Positions 43,560 through 52,844 of a stretch of DNA of 64,000 bases are shown piece by piece. Within the stretch, counting starts at the first letter, position 1, and each line of letters opens with the position of its first letter. The notes under the pieces were generated by a model. That model had not been told where the DNA came from and ran no database searches. It saw nothing but the letters and a program-made list of their open reading frames with translations. Made by a program: the position numbers and the translations under genes. The stretch comes from Haloterrigena salifodinae (GTDB lineage Archaea; Halobacteriota; Halobacteria; Halobacteriales; Natrialbaceae), in contig NZ_RQWN01000003.1 of NCBI RefSeq assembly GCF_003977755.1, forward strand, positions 124,001 through 188,000, in the 5' to 3' direction.

Positions 43560-46500
43560 CTACGTCGTTCGGAGGGTATCCGTGCTCGGCTCGTAGACCT
43601 CGCCTTTCTGCTTGAGTTTCTCGATCTCGTGTTCGGCCTTGGACTGGTCCATGCCGACCTCCTCGGCCCGTTCCATGACGATGTCGACGGGCGCGCCGTC
43701 GTCATACTCCTCCTCAATGTCGCTGATCAGCTGTTTCAAGTTCTTGATCCGGTCGCGCTGGGACTTCGAGGTCCCTGCTTCGACGATGTCTGCGTCGAAC
43801 TCGCCGGTTTCCGGATCGACGCCGATGTCCTGTAGGCACGAGCGGACGATCTCGACGGAGCGCTCGGCGTCGCGCTGCTCGACCGTGTCCGACAACCGAA
43901 CGCGGGCGCTCGCCTCCGCCAGTCGGACCAGCGCCTCGAGTTTCCGCGCCGTAACGGGTACGGCGGCGTCCTCGTCGGTCCCCCGCGAGCGGAGGTCGAC
44001 GTAGAAATCCCGAATCGTCTCCTGGGCTTCCTCGGTCATCCGCGGGTGGCAGTTCTGCTTGGCGAACGCGATGTACTTGCGCAGGAGTTCGGCGTCGATC
44101 GCCGGATCGACCTGTTCGGTCATCTCGTCGATCTCCTCGCTCGAGATGTCGAGCGAGTTCATCTCCTCGCGCTGGGTGGTTAGCTCGCCGGCGTAGTTCG
44201 TGGTGATGATGTGCTCCGCGAGGTTACGGTCCTTCTCCTCGTCGGGTTGGTCGGTGACCGTAAAGATCAGGTCGAACCGGGAGATGAGCGCCGGCTCGAG
44301 GTCGATCTGCTCGCCGATCGGCTCGTACTGGTCGAACCGGCCGTACTTGGGGTTGGCCGCACCGAGCAGCGAGCAGCGGGACTTCAGCGTCGCGTTGATA
44401 CCGGCCTTGGAGACCGAGATCTTCTGCTGCTCGAGGGCCTCGTGCATGGCACTGCGGTCTTCGCTTCGCATCTTGTCGAGCTCGTCGACCGCGGCGATCC
44501 CCTGGTCGGCGAGGACGAGCGCGCCGGCCTCGAGGGTCCACTGCTGACCGTCGCCGAAGTCGTCGCGAACGGCGGCGGCCGTGAGACCGGCCGATGATGA
44601 CCCCTTCCCAGAGGTGTAGACGGATCGGGGCGCGATGTTCTGGATGTACCCTAGCATCTGGGAGTTGTGTGAGATGACGCCCTCCGAGACGTAGTTGTGC
44701 GTTCCCTCGATCTCGAGGTCGTAGACCCAATCGTAGTCGGGTTTGACTCTGTCGATAGATTCAATCCGTTCCCAATAGACGTCACCGTCTACGAACTGCT
44801 CGAGAGCAGCGATACTCGCTTCTACGGATCCACCGTCAGCTATGGCGCTATCCTCGCCTTGGTTAGCCTTTGCTGGTAGCGCATCTTTAAACGCTGAGAC
44901 GATCTCTCGGAGACTCTGTCGACTCGGATTTCTCGATCCGCGTTCGTAGTGCTGATACGTCGATCGAGGTAGCCCACACTCTGCCTGTGTTAGCGATAAG
45001 GATTCGCGAATCTGCCGCAGGTCTGAACCCAGTCCCGGGACGATATCGAGATTCGTATTTCCGGTTGTGTCCGCGTACGCTAATGCCGCCTCCTGTTTTC
45101 GCTCAGTTACGAATCCGATTCGAGAGACGTACTTCTCGAAGTCGCCTCCGCTTATCCTGAGTCGATAGCTGCCATTCTGTCGCTCGTGAGTCTGCGAGCG
45201 GATTCCGATCGAGAGGAGCAACGTTCGGACGTTTTCGAGTAACTCGCGGCTCATCGAAGCGACCGAAATCTCTCGCTGAGACTCCGAAACATGCCCTTCC
45301 CCTTCGATAAAGGCCTTGAGGAATTCTGACTTCGTCGATTCAGAGGCCTTGAAGATTGCATCTGGGACGCATTGTTCGTCGGACGACTGAAGAATACATG
45401 GTTCGAGTGCTTCGAGGAAGCTCGCGAACTCTCCTGCCGAACACAGCAGTTCGCGAGCATCCTTCGATTCGTGTGGACCTCGTTCCGTCGTGTTGAGGTC
45501 CAACTTCTCAAGCGCCTCCGCTGCGTCGTCCAATACTGCTCTATCGTTGTTCGTAATCGAGACAAATCCGGTATTATCGTCCCGCTGTTCGACGTATCCT
45601 TCCGCAACGATATACCCGACGAGTCGGGCTAACGATGGAGTCCATTCGGACGGGAGCTCGAGTTGTACCGCATTACGCGACTGAGATCGGCGGAAATCAA
45701 TATCGATGGAGTTGTCTCCCTTCGTTGGTAGGGATCGCGGCGCAGCAATAAACTGTCCGTCAGTGAGTTCCTCGGCGACGACCGGCTTGAACTGACCGTC
45801 ACGCTGTACGAACAGCGGATGCGACGGCGTCACCTCGAGTTCTCGTCCGCTCGAGGTCTGAATCCGATACATCTGTTCGGGCGCTTCGCGTTTCCAGACC
45901 GTTGTCGCCCGCTGTAGGGCGACCGATCCGTCGTCCTGTAAGGAGGGAACCTCGAGATCGATCTTGTCGTACCAGCCGTCGTCGATCGGCTTCGGATCAT
46001 CGAGATTCGATTCGACGAGATCACGGATCGGAACGTCCTGTCCGTCCGCGAGTGTGACCTTCGTATCTCCGCGGACACACTTACCGGTACCGGGGTCCCC
46101 GATAAGCAGCATGTGCAGGTCGCCGCGAATCCGCGAGCCGTCGGGCAACTGTTTCGTAACACCGGAGAACAACTGGAGGATCATCGCGAGCTTCTCCTGT
46201 TCGTAGCCGTAGATGGAGGGCGCGATGGAGGCGATCATCTCGTCGTAGACGTCGTCCTGATTGGAGATCTCGTAGATCTCCTTCTTGTCCTCGTCGGTGA
46301 TGTCCATGTCCTCGAACTGCTCCTCGTCGATGTCGACGGACATCCCCTCCATATAGAAGTCGAAGACCGGCGACTTCTCCTGCTGGTCGCCCTGCTGCTC
46401 GAGGCGGAGGACGCCGGTCGCGGAGACGTGGTCGCCGGGGGTCACTTCGCCGGTGATGTCGTCCTCGACGTGGACGTCCAGCGACTGGGGCGTCTCGCCG

Positions 46501-47078
46501 CCGCGCAGGCCCTCGGGGCTCTCCTGAATGCGGAGCTTCTGGGAGTCGACGAACTCCGACTGGTCGAAGTTCACGCGGAAGGGGCCCTGTCGCTCACAGC
46601 CCTGACACTCGTGGGGTTCCTGGAAGTCGCCGCTCGATTGCGGGACGCGGGTGAGGGTGCCACAGAGCTGGCACTCGAAGGCGGCCTCCTCGATCTTCGG
46701 GCGGACGTCGGTGGCTTTCCGGACGATGCCTCGAACCTGCACGAGCGAGTTCATGTCCCGGGCGCGGATCTCCCGGATTTCGGGGGATTCGGTCTCCTGG
46801 AGGTTCCGAATCCGGACGTGAGCCTGGCCGAGGCTGACGTCGATCGGGAGGTCGTACAGTCGCAGCGCCTCCTCGGCGTAACGCTGGAGCTGTTCGGGCT
46901 GGGCGAGGAAGTCGTCCGCGAGGTCGGGATCGTAGCGATAGAGATCCTGCCAGTCGACGTGAAGCGAGCGCTGCTCGTTGGGGTACTGCTGCGCAAGCTG
47001 CTTGATCTCGTTGTCGTAGTAGTTGCGGAAGAACTGCTCGAACGAGTCGACGAGTTCAGAATTGCCCGCTTGCGCCAT
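43560..47078 (-). CDS. mcm: Replicative DNA helicase MCM with an intein
   Basis: 1172 codons, of which 472 are an intein (residues 334-805), leaving a 700-residue mature MCM. N-terminal OB/zinc domain (CQLCGTLTRV ... CQGCERQG), AAA+ Walker A split by the intein (LIGDPGTGK then SQML), Walker B AAVDELDKM, arginine finger SRFDLIFTV, C-terminal winged helix (VMERAEEVGMDQSKAEHEIEKL). Replicative 3'-5' hexameric helicase. TATA-like box on the minus strand at 47103-47110 about 27 nt before ATG (leaderless). Conserved and essential, hence a typical intein host. Confidence 0.97.
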   Translation of the reverse strand: MAQAGNSELVDSFEQFFRNYYDNEIKQLAQQYPNEQRSLHVDWQDLYRYDPDLADDFLAQPEQLQRYAEEALRLYDLPIDVSLGQAHVRIRNLQETESPEIREIRARDMNSLVQVRGIVRKATDVRPKIEEAAFECQLCGTLTRVPQSSGDFQEPHECQGCERQGPFRVNFDQSEFVDSQKLRIQESPEGLRGGETPQSLDVHVEDDITGEVTPGDHVSATGVLRLEQQGDQQEKSPVFDFYMEGMSVDIDEEQFEDMDITDEDKKEIYEISNQDDVYDEMIASIAPSIYGYEQEKLAMILQLFSGVTKQLPDGSRIRGDLHMLLIGDPGTGKCVRGDTKVTLADGQDVPIRDLVESNLDDPKPIDDGWYDKIDLEVPSLQDDGSVALQRATTVWKREAPEQMYRIQTSSGRELEVTPSHPLFVQRDGQFKPVVAEELTDGQFIAAPRSLPTKGDNSIDIDFRRSQSRNAVQLELPSEWTPSLARLVGYIVAEGYVEQRDDNTGFVSITNNDRAVLDDAAEALEKLDLNTTERGPHESKDARELLCSAGEFASFLEALEPCILQSSDEQCVPDAIFKASESTKSEFLKAFIEGEGHVSESQREISVASMSRELLENVRTLLLSIGIRSQTHERQNGSYRLRISGGDFEKYVSRIGFVTERKQEAALAYADTTGNTNLDIVPGLGSDLRQIRESLSLTQAECGLPRSTYQHYERGSRNPSRQSLREIVSAFKDALPAKANQGEDSAIADGGSVEASIAALEQFVDGDVYWERIESIDRVKPDYDWVYDLEIEGTHNYVSEGVISHNSQMLGYIQNIAPRSVYTSGKGSSSAGLTAAAVRDDFGDGQQWTLEAGALVLADQGIAAVDELDKMRSEDRSAMHEALEQQKISVSKAGINATLKSRCSLLGAANPKYGRFDQYEPIGEQIDLEPALISRFDLIFTVTDQPDEEKDRNLAEHIITTNYAGELTTQREEMNSLDISSEEIDEMTEQVDPAIDAELLRKYIAFAKQNCHPRMTEEAQETIRDFYVDLRSRGTDEDAAVPVTARKLEALVRLAEASARVRLSDTVEQRDAERSVEIVRSCLQDIGVDPETGEFDADIVEAGTSKSQRDRIKNLKQLISDIEEEYDDGAPVDIVMERAEEVGMDQSKAEHEIEKLKQKGEVYEPSTDTLRTT
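44664..46079 (-). mobile_element. Intein in MCM Walker A with LAGLIDADG nuclease and an HTH insert
   Basis: 472 residues between GDPGTGK and SQML. Splice residues all present: Cys1 (CVRGDTKV), TxxH block B (LEVTPSHPLF), block F (YDLEIEGTHNYV), terminal VISHN and +1 Ser. The two dodecapeptide LAGLIDADG-type motifs are ARLVGYIVAEGYV and LKAFIEGEGHV, with acidic residues at both catalytic positions, so it may be a working homing endonuclease. Residues about 350-395 (LRQIRESLSLTQAECGLP, YQHYERGSRNPSRQ) form an XRE-like helix-turn-helix. Base use looks less GC-biased than in the host gene, pointing to horizontal arrival. Confidence 0.93.
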
Positions 47079-47102
47079 TGCACTCTCGTAGGGGCGCCAT
47101 CC

Positions 47103-47110
47103 GGTATAAA
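47103..47110 (-). promoter_or_regulatory. Promoter (TATA box) of mcm
   Basis: Minus-strand TTTATACC, centred about 27 nt before the mcm ATG at 47078, as in leaderless haloarchaeal genes. The remaining 310 nt up to the DUF502 gene hold no recognisable gene. Confidence 0.7.
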
Positions 47111-47420
47111 TGGTGGCAAAGCGGGGCGAAACTGAACCGCGGCCGTTCCGTGACAGTCGGGTCGCCGGTCACAGAACGGTGCCAGCGCTCGACTCGAGAT
47201 TACAGTCGTCAAAACCGGACGGATCGATGCCGGGCCACGACAAACCGTCCGTTCGCCGCTCTCGTCGCCGGCGACCGCCGGCAACGCACACGCCGTATCC
47301 TGATACCCAGTCAGGTCACGTGGCCACACGGGGTATGGGGTCCACTCGAGTATGTGTATGCGGCCAATCTGTTTTGGTCAGTATCGGGGACCGTTCGGAA
47401 CGCGAGACCCTCGGCGACGC

Positions 47421-48071
47421 TCAGGTGTCGTCACCGAGCTCGTCAGAGGCGACGCCCAGCGTCGCGATCACGCGGAACGCCTCCTCGACGGTGACGTCGA
47501 CGTCGTAGATGTGTTCGGCGGGCATGTGCATGACGAACCCGTTCGTTGTCGGATTCGGACCCAGCGGGACCATGATCGTCACCATCGGTCCGTTCCCGAC
47601 CTGGGCCTCGATTTCCGGGGGCGTCTGGGCCGTCAGAAAGCCGAGCATGTAGGCGTCTCGATGGGGGAACTCGACGAGTTTGACGTCCTGAAACTGATCC
47701 GTGTCGTCGTCGACCAGCAGTTTGCTGGCCCGCCGGACGCTCTCGTAGATCGTACTCACGCCCGGGATGGTCTCCATGGTCGCGTGGACGCGCTGGGAGA
47801 TCGCCTTGCCGGGCGTGTACTCGGCTGTGATCCCGACCAGCAGAAAGAAGGTCAACAGCGACCCCATCGTGACGAACTGGACGACCGCCTCCGGCGGCTC
47901 GTTGGGCCAGACGAACATCACGCCGCGGACGACCGGCGAGAGCACGCCCAGAACGAAATCCACGACGAGGATTAACGCCAGTATCGTGATCACCAGCGGA
48001 ATCGTCAGTGCGACCCCGTTGATGAGCCAGCGTTTGAAACGGGCCGTAACGCTATTACCCGATTTCGACAT
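47421..48071 (-). CDS. DUF502-family membrane protein
   Basis: 216 residues from MSKSGNSVTARFKRWLINGV; open upstream to 48290 but that part is not haloarchaeal-like. Two membrane helices (about 18-48 and 65-85), then PGKAISQRVHATMETIPGVSTIYESVR and a C-terminal soluble domain, GNGPMVTIMVPLGPNPTT. Matches the DUF502 family, present in bacteria, archaea and plants (COV-like). Function is unknown; a role in membrane trafficking or stress is only proposed. Confidence 0.9.
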   Translation of the reverse strand: MSKSGNSVTARFKRWLINGVALTIPLVITILALILVVDFVLGVLSPVVRGVMFVWPNEPPEAVVQFVTMGSLLTFFLLVGITAEYTPGKAISQRVHATMETIPGVSTIYESVRRASKLLVDDDTDQFQDVKLVEFPHRDAYMLGFLTAQTPPEIEAQVGNGPMVTIMVPLGPNPTTNGFVMHMPAEHIYDVDVTVEEAFRVIATLGVASDELGDDT

Positions 48072-48324
48072 TGATCTCGAGTGATGCGACCTGCCGGGGA
48101 AGCCGTTCGGCTTGCATGGACAGTCGCGGTAACTGACGGGTCGATGCGTCGAGAACGCGATCGAACGCGACGGGAAGAGACGCCAGACATGCCGTACGGC
48201 GATCACTCGCCGGTACGAAGTCCGTCGGCGACGGACGCGAAACCAGAGATAAACGTTTCGAGGCGACTCGAGCGGTGCGGCCTCGAGCAACCGTTATCCG
48301 TCGGGTAGACGTGCGTGGTGTCGT

Positions 48325-48768
48325 ATGTCCGGAACCGAACAACCGACGCGACGGGCGGTGCTCGCGGTCGTCGGAACGGGCGCCGCGACGACCGGCGTCG
48401 TCGGGGGCGACGGCGCGCCGCGGGTGACCGACGGCGGCTACGAGTTAGACTCGGATCGGATTCGCATCCGGATTCGCGACTGTTACACTGCGACGGTTCG
48501 GACGCAGAATCCGGACGCCGAGGTAGTAACCGCCGGGCTGTACTTCCGCGAAACCGATCGCTACGACTTCCACCAGACGCGGGCCGAGTTCCCGTACGAA
48601 CTCGACCTCCGGGAGTTCGACTGGGCGCGCGAGCAGGGCGCAGTGCTCACGGACATTACGGTCGAGGACATCGACTTCACCGCGCTCGCCGAGGCGTCCG
48701 TTCCCGACGTGTGGGGCTGCGAAGCGGGCAACGTCGAGTCCGACCGAGACGGTTCTGACGACGCCTGA
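48325..48768 (+). CDS. Predicted Tat-exported acidic protein
   Basis: 147 residues. TRRAVLAVVGTGAATTGVVG is a twin-arginine signal without a lipobox. The mature part is acidic, beta-rich, with two Cys (RDCYTATV and WGCEAG) about 80 residues apart that could form a disulfide. Function unknown. It stands between a divergent DUF502 gene and a convergent small gene. Confidence 0.65.
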   Translation: MSGTEQPTRRAVLAVVGTGAATTGVVGGDGAPRVTDGGYELDSDRIRIRIRDCYTATVRTQNPDAEVVTAGLYFRETDRYDFHQTRAEFPYELDLREFDWAREQGAVLTDITVEDIDFTALAEASVPDVWGCEAGNVESDRDGSDDA

Positions 48769-48816
48769 ACGGGCCGTCCGCGAGTCAAACTGAGACGGCG
48801 CTGCTCATCCCGGTCT

Positions 48817-49260
48817 TCATCGCGGATCAACGATGTGCGGGCCGCGCGGGTCGGAGTCGGGACGCGTCGCCCACCACTGTCGAAGCCGCCGCCGCAGGCG
48901 CTCGAGGCGCGATTCGCGACGGTAGCTGACGGACATCGACCGGACGCTGCGCGTTCCCGTCTCGTCGGTGACGTCCAGGATATCCGCGTCCACGAACGCG
49001 TCGACGTCTACTCGGAACTCGCTTCGCCGACCGTCGTCGGTCTCGACGGTCCGACCGGGCATTTGACTCACCTCCGGCCACGCGCTCTCCTCGTCGGTGG
49101 TGATGACGGTCAACAGTCGAACGTCCGGATCGGTACGAACGACCGCTACGGTCGCGTCGTCAGGCGCCGGCGGCAGCGTAACGAACGATTCGGTGTCCGA
49201 GAGTAGTCGGACAATTTGCTCGTCGTCGGATTCGGATTCGCGAATCGATTCGGACTTCAT
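48817..49260 (-). CDS. Hypothetical protein
   Basis: 147 residues from MKSESIRESESDDEQIVRLL. An acidic N-terminal half with an LPPAPDDATVAVVRTDPDVR stretch, then a basic C-terminus (RRESRLERLRRRLRQWWATR). No motifs recognised. The charge split suggests nucleic-acid or membrane-surface contact by the tail; that is speculative. A 255-nt gap upstream contains nothing visible. Confidence 0.55.
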   Translation of the reverse strand: MKSESIRESESDDEQIVRLLSDTESFVTLPPAPDDATVAVVRTDPDVRLLTVITTDEESAWPEVSQMPGRTVETDDGRRSEFRVDVDAFVDADILDVTDETGTRSVRSMSVSYRRESRLERLRRRLRQWWATRPDSDPRGPHIVDPR

Positions 49261-49515
49261 GTGAGTATTGCCAACAAACGGCACCAAATACTCACTGCCC
49301 AGCTGTCGATTCGCGCCCGTCGGCAGCTAGTGGAGGGCCGAAGAGTAGTCCGCTCGGACACCATGGGTGTCCGTCGTGCAACCGATCGAGACGAACGTTG
49401 GATGGATGGTATTGTTGAGATGGTTCTCTTCACCCAGAAATAGATCGTTCGTCCGTTTAGCGTCGCGTTTCGCTCAACGGATCTAAGCGTCGAAGACGAC
49501 GGTCCTTCGGTCTTC

Positions 49516-50397
49516 TCAGGAAGCGTCTTCGGGGCACTCTTCGATGACTTGCTCGTCATCGGAATCGTCCGATGTGTCACCGGCCGAGTCATCGGTCGTT
49601 GTCTCAGGTTCGAACAGTCCCGCTTCGGTCAGGTTCGTCACTAACCGTGTGTGCCAGTCAATGCGCGTCTCGAGGTCGGGACCGCGCGAGAAGGTTTCGA
49701 TGAGAAACGACTGCGCGTTCAGGTCTCGAGCGGCCTTGTGGACGAGCAATCCGCTCGGTTCGTTTTCCGGCCTGGAAAAGGTATCAGTCTCAAACTCGAG
49801 TCCCTGCTCGTCGACATGGTTTCGGTTCACGGCGTCGGCAGCCCGCTCGGCATCGGTGGCGGTCTCGGTACCGTCCGAGTGGAAGATCGCCTGGCCGACG
49901 CCGTCGACGGGACCGCCGGCGTAGATGCCGATCGACTCGTGGAGGTCGATAACCACGTCGGGATCGGAGCGGTCAACGACGGTCCAGAGCGCTCGAGCGA
50001 GGTCCGTCGTTGGCTCCTCGCCTTCGGGGAACTGACGGTTGAGATCGACGCCGTCGTCGCCCGTGCGCGTCCGCTGCTCGACAGCATCGGCGTTCGCGTG
50101 GGGGATCGTTACGAGCGTACCGGCATCGATTTCCCACTCGGCAATGGCGCTCGCCGCCTCGTACCCTGCAACCTCGTTGCCGTGCATTCCGCCAACGACC
50201 AGTACGGTCGGTCCGTCGGCGTCTGCAACCGTCTGGTACACCGTCGTTTCGTGATCAGTACCTTCGAGAATTTGTTGTGAGTCTCTCGAGAGGTCGCTGC
50301 TGGATTCGGCGCTCGAATTAGCACCAGCGATGCCGGCGAGTGCACAACTGGCTGCGGCTGTCAACAACGTTCGTCGAGATGTCTGTAATGACCCCAT
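49516..50397 (-). CDS. Secreted succinylglutamate desuccinylase/aspartoacylase-like (M14-like) hydrolase
   Basis: 293 residues from MGSLQTSRRTLLTAAASCAL; Tat signal SRRTLLTAA, no lipobox. M14/AstE-AspA zinc carboxypeptidase fold: GGMHGNEVAGYEAA (HxxE zinc ligands), VDLNRQFPEG, DLHES (third His ligand) and a later Glu in FLIETFSRG. C-terminal acidic tail (EPETTTDDSAGDTSDDSDD). Hydrolyses an amide or peptide outside the cell; substrate unknown. A minus-strand TATA-like TATAATAATGG near 50420-50430 supports a leaderless start. Confidence 0.85.
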   Translation of the reverse strand: MGSLQTSRRTLLTAAASCALAGIAGANSSAESSSDLSRDSQQILEGTDHETTVYQTVADADGPTVLVVGGMHGNEVAGYEAASAIAEWEIDAGTLVTIPHANADAVEQRTRTGDDGVDLNRQFPEGEEPTTDLARALWTVVDRSDPDVVIDLHESIGIYAGGPVDGVGQAIFHSDGTETATDAERAADAVNRNHVDEQGLEFETDTFSRPENEPSGLLVHKAARDLNAQSFLIETFSRGPDLETRIDWHTRLVTNLTEAGLFEPETTTDDSAGDTSDDSDDEQVIEECPEDAS

Positions 50398-50824
50398 GTA
50401 ATCGTTACCTCGGAGAAACAGACCATTATTATAGTTCTGATAGCGCGTTGCACGCCGTTCGGTCGGTGGTAGCGACCTTCTCTCCCGGCTAAGTGAACGT
50501 ACACCCGACAGGTCGGAAGATACGGGATTTCGAATCGGCGTTTCGCTGCTCGAAATGTCACCGGCGTATATGGAGAGAGTGAAACTGTCCTGCAATCATC
50601 GCTAACTCGATTGTAAGTATAACCGTGTGAGTCCAAGGGAGGCGATAGCCAACGGATCCAGAACAGGAGGGAGAATCCCCTCGCAGATTCGAACCGACCG
50701 CAGTAGCGAAACGGAGACGGCGTCGACTCAGGCAAAGTAGCCGCGGAACGAGACTGGTCACCGCTGGTACTGTAGACGGCGCCGGCGATTGATGGAAGAT
50801 CTGCTCAGACACCACCCAAAACAC
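50398..50824. other. Intergenic region between divergent secreted-protein genes
   Basis: Holds the presumed promoter of the minus-strand hydrolase (about 50420-50430). No gene, repeat or RNA is recognised in the rest. Confidence 0.5.
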
Positions 50825-51616
50825 ATGACATTCGAAACAACTCGAGAAACCCGATGGACCGTACTCGCCGCAGTGATGATCGCGTCGATGGTCGCTCTGT
50901 CGACAGTCGCTGCGGGCGCAGCAACCGCGGCCGCTGCAGACGCCGACGAAAGTGCTGATACAAACCTCGAGGTGACGGTCAATGCACCGGACTCGGTCGC
51001 AACGACCGAATCGAGCACGTTCGACGTGACCGTAACCACATCCGATGGCGAGCCAACGACGACTGACGTCGTCTTCGAGATCAACGGAGAGGAGATCCAG
51101 GAGGAAGTGACTGCCAGCACCGACGACACGGGGTCTGTCACCTTCACCGCTGCAGGGATTGCCCTCCCCGAAGGTGACTACGAGTGGACGGTCACCGCCG
51201 GTGACGAGGAACGTTCGGGAACACTCACTGTTACCGATACCGCAGACGACGGTGCTACCGACGGTACCACCGCTGACGGCGACACCGAGACCGCCGACAA
51301 CGACACTACCGTTTCGGAGAACGAGGCTGCCGCTGACGAGACTGCTAACAACACTACTACTGACGACGGCGAGGTCGCTGAGAACGACACTGCCGTTTCG
51401 GAGAACGGCACTGCTGTTAACGATACTACTGCTGACAACGACAGCGAAGCCGCTGACAACGACACTACCGTTTCGGAGAACGAGACTGGTACTAACGATA
51501 CCGCTGACAACGACAGCGAAACCGAGGATGAGGAATCAGTTCCCGGCTTCGGCGTCGGCGGTGCGCTCTCCGCCGTGGTCGCAGGAACGGTGCTGTTAGC
51601 CCGTCGGCGTAGCTAA
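50825..51616 (+). CDS. PGF-CTERM-anchored surface protein with NDTTVSENE repeats
   Basis: 263 residues. Signal peptide (TVLAAVMIASMVALSTVAAG, cleavage after an Ala-rich stretch), a beta-sandwich domain (DSVATTESSTFDVTVTTSDG), a Thr/Asp/Asn-rich linker of about 90 residues built of imperfect repeats around NDTTVSENE, and a C-terminal VPGFGVGGALSAVVAGTVLL followed by RRRS. The PGF motif, hydrophobic helix and basic tail are the sorting signal cut by archaeosortase A. The linker has several N-x-S/T sites, likely glycosylated. Cell-surface, function unknown. Confidence 0.85.
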   Translation: MTFETTRETRWTVLAAVMIASMVALSTVAAGAATAAAADADESADTNLEVTVNAPDSVATTESSTFDVTVTTSDGEPTTTDVVFEINGEEIQEEVTASTDDTGSVTFTAAGIALPEGDYEWTVTAGDEERSGTLTVTDTADDGATDGTTADGDTETADNDTTVSENEAAADETANNTTTDDGEVAENDTAVSENGTAVNDTTADNDSEAADNDTTVSENETGTNDTADNDSETEDEESVPGFGVGGALSAVVAGTVLLARRRS

Positions 51617-51839
51617 GCACCCAGCGACCGGAATTCGGCACTTTTTGTCGACGCGTGATTTCTTCGCGGCGTGACTGGTAGGTTGCTGACCCTCACGAAA
51701 GTCGTCGAGTAGTTGATACCGGGGCTTTGAACGGCTGCGCCGTCGATCGACCCGGAAAACTTCACTCGAGTCTCGACTCTCAGTTCCGACTGTTCACTAT
51801 CATGGCCACGGCTGACACGTCCGTCCTCGAGCGGAGTAG

Positions 51840-52165
51840 CGGCTGGCCGAGGCGATCACGTCATACGACCGGCAGCACGACTCGACGACCTCCTGCTCGA
51901 CCTGTACGGGACTGTCGCAGTCAGAGTCAGCGTGATATGCTACCTATCTGTGGGAGTATCTGGTGCTTTCTGTGGAGGATTGGCTGGTGATCTGTGCGAG
52001 TTTGTTGATAACAACTCCTGTGAAGAAGGACTCAATCGTGCGGTCTGCAAAATTATCGGATTTTGCCCCACTAATGGTGGGTCAGACCCTGTAGTCAATT
52101 CCCTCGTGGTGTCGACTCTCCATACTGCGACGCCTAGACATAGGAGTACAAATACTACTTCATAA
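51840..52165 (+). pseudogene. Frameshifted halocin C8-like bacteriocin remnant
   Basis: In one frame, 51840-51932 reads RLAEAITSYDRQHDSTTSC then STCTGLSQSESA and stops. In the next frame (51932-52165) it continues VICYLSVGVSGAFCGGLAG, DLCEFVDNNSCEEGLNRAVC, KIIGFC. The cysteine spacing at the end (C-x7-C-x8-C-x5-C) closely follows that of the C-terminus of halocin C8 (C-x8-C-x8-C-x5-C), and SCSTC resembles its N-terminal GCSAC. Family membership is from memory. The frame change and missing start mark it as decayed. Confidence 0.45.
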
Positions 52166-52213
52166 GCATTTAAATATGAAGGGCATTTATCTTAAATAAG
52201 AATCGAGTAGTGT

Positions 52214-52546
52214 ATGAGTTCCTCTTATAATCTACGCGAACAAATCCATCCTCTTTCAATTCTAATCATCCTGTCATTAATTGGAATTGCTACTTACTTT
52301 GAATTTGTCCACTACTCACCAACGGATATATATATATATATGGTAGTAGTTTGGATAATCGTGGTTCCGTTGCTACTCTTGGCAACAATTGACGATATCC
52401 GGAGCCATCCGAAATTTCGTTTATTTTCCTATTTTTCGTTCATTATAGTAGGCGTATTACAATATATTGGTGGAGGAAGATTATATATTACTGTTTCATT
52501 TGTAGTAATCGGATCTGTCGGTATTTTCTATGTGGTCTTGGATTAA
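52214..52546 (+). CDS. AT-rich four-helix membrane protein
   Basis: 110 residues with four hydrophobic segments (about 13-31, 39-60, 70-88, 92-110). The coding sequence is markedly AT-rich, unlike most of the window, which indicates horizontal arrival. A TATA-like ATTTATCTTAAA lies about 27 nt before the ATG. It follows the halocin-like remnant by 48 nt on the same strand; an immunity or export role is conceivable but unsupported. Confidence 0.6.
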   Translation: MSSSYNLREQIHPLSILIILSLIGIATYFEFVHYSPTDIYIYMVVVWIIVVPLLLLATIDDIRSHPKFRLFSYFSFIIVGVLQYIGGGRLYITVSFVVIGSVGIFYVVLD

Positions 52547-52679
52547 AGAGATCTCTGCGGCAGGATAAGCACGTACTCGTGAGTCATTTCCTAAAGCCGT
52601 TCCGCGTGGGACTCACCGGCTCACAAACCTCGTTACTCTATGCAAGGAATGTCATAGTGTAATCCCGAAAGTATAGCGG

Positions 52680-52844
52680 TTATACGTGCCTGTTTTCGCC
52701 CTCGGAGACAAAGTGCTCATAGCTGCCGTTTCTGACCGTGAGGTCAGAACGGCAGCGAGGACAGGTAACACCGTCACGCCAGCGAACCTGTTGGAGCAGG
52801 TCCGCTGCGACCGATTCCGACCCAAACACATCTAGCGGAATCAT
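52680..52844 (-). pseudogene. IS1595-family transposase, N-terminal fragment
   Basis: 54 codons reading MIPLDVFGSESVAADLLQQV, WRDGVTCPRCRSDLTVRNGS, YEHF, then diverging (VSEGENRHV) to a stop. The start MIPLDVF and the CPRC zinc pair are the N-terminus of IS1595-type transposases. The catalytic domain is missing. Just upstream (minus strand) is a perfect hairpin GGGCACCGC/GCGGTGCCC (52855-52876), probably part of the IS end. It is a truncated relic. Confidence 0.65.
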
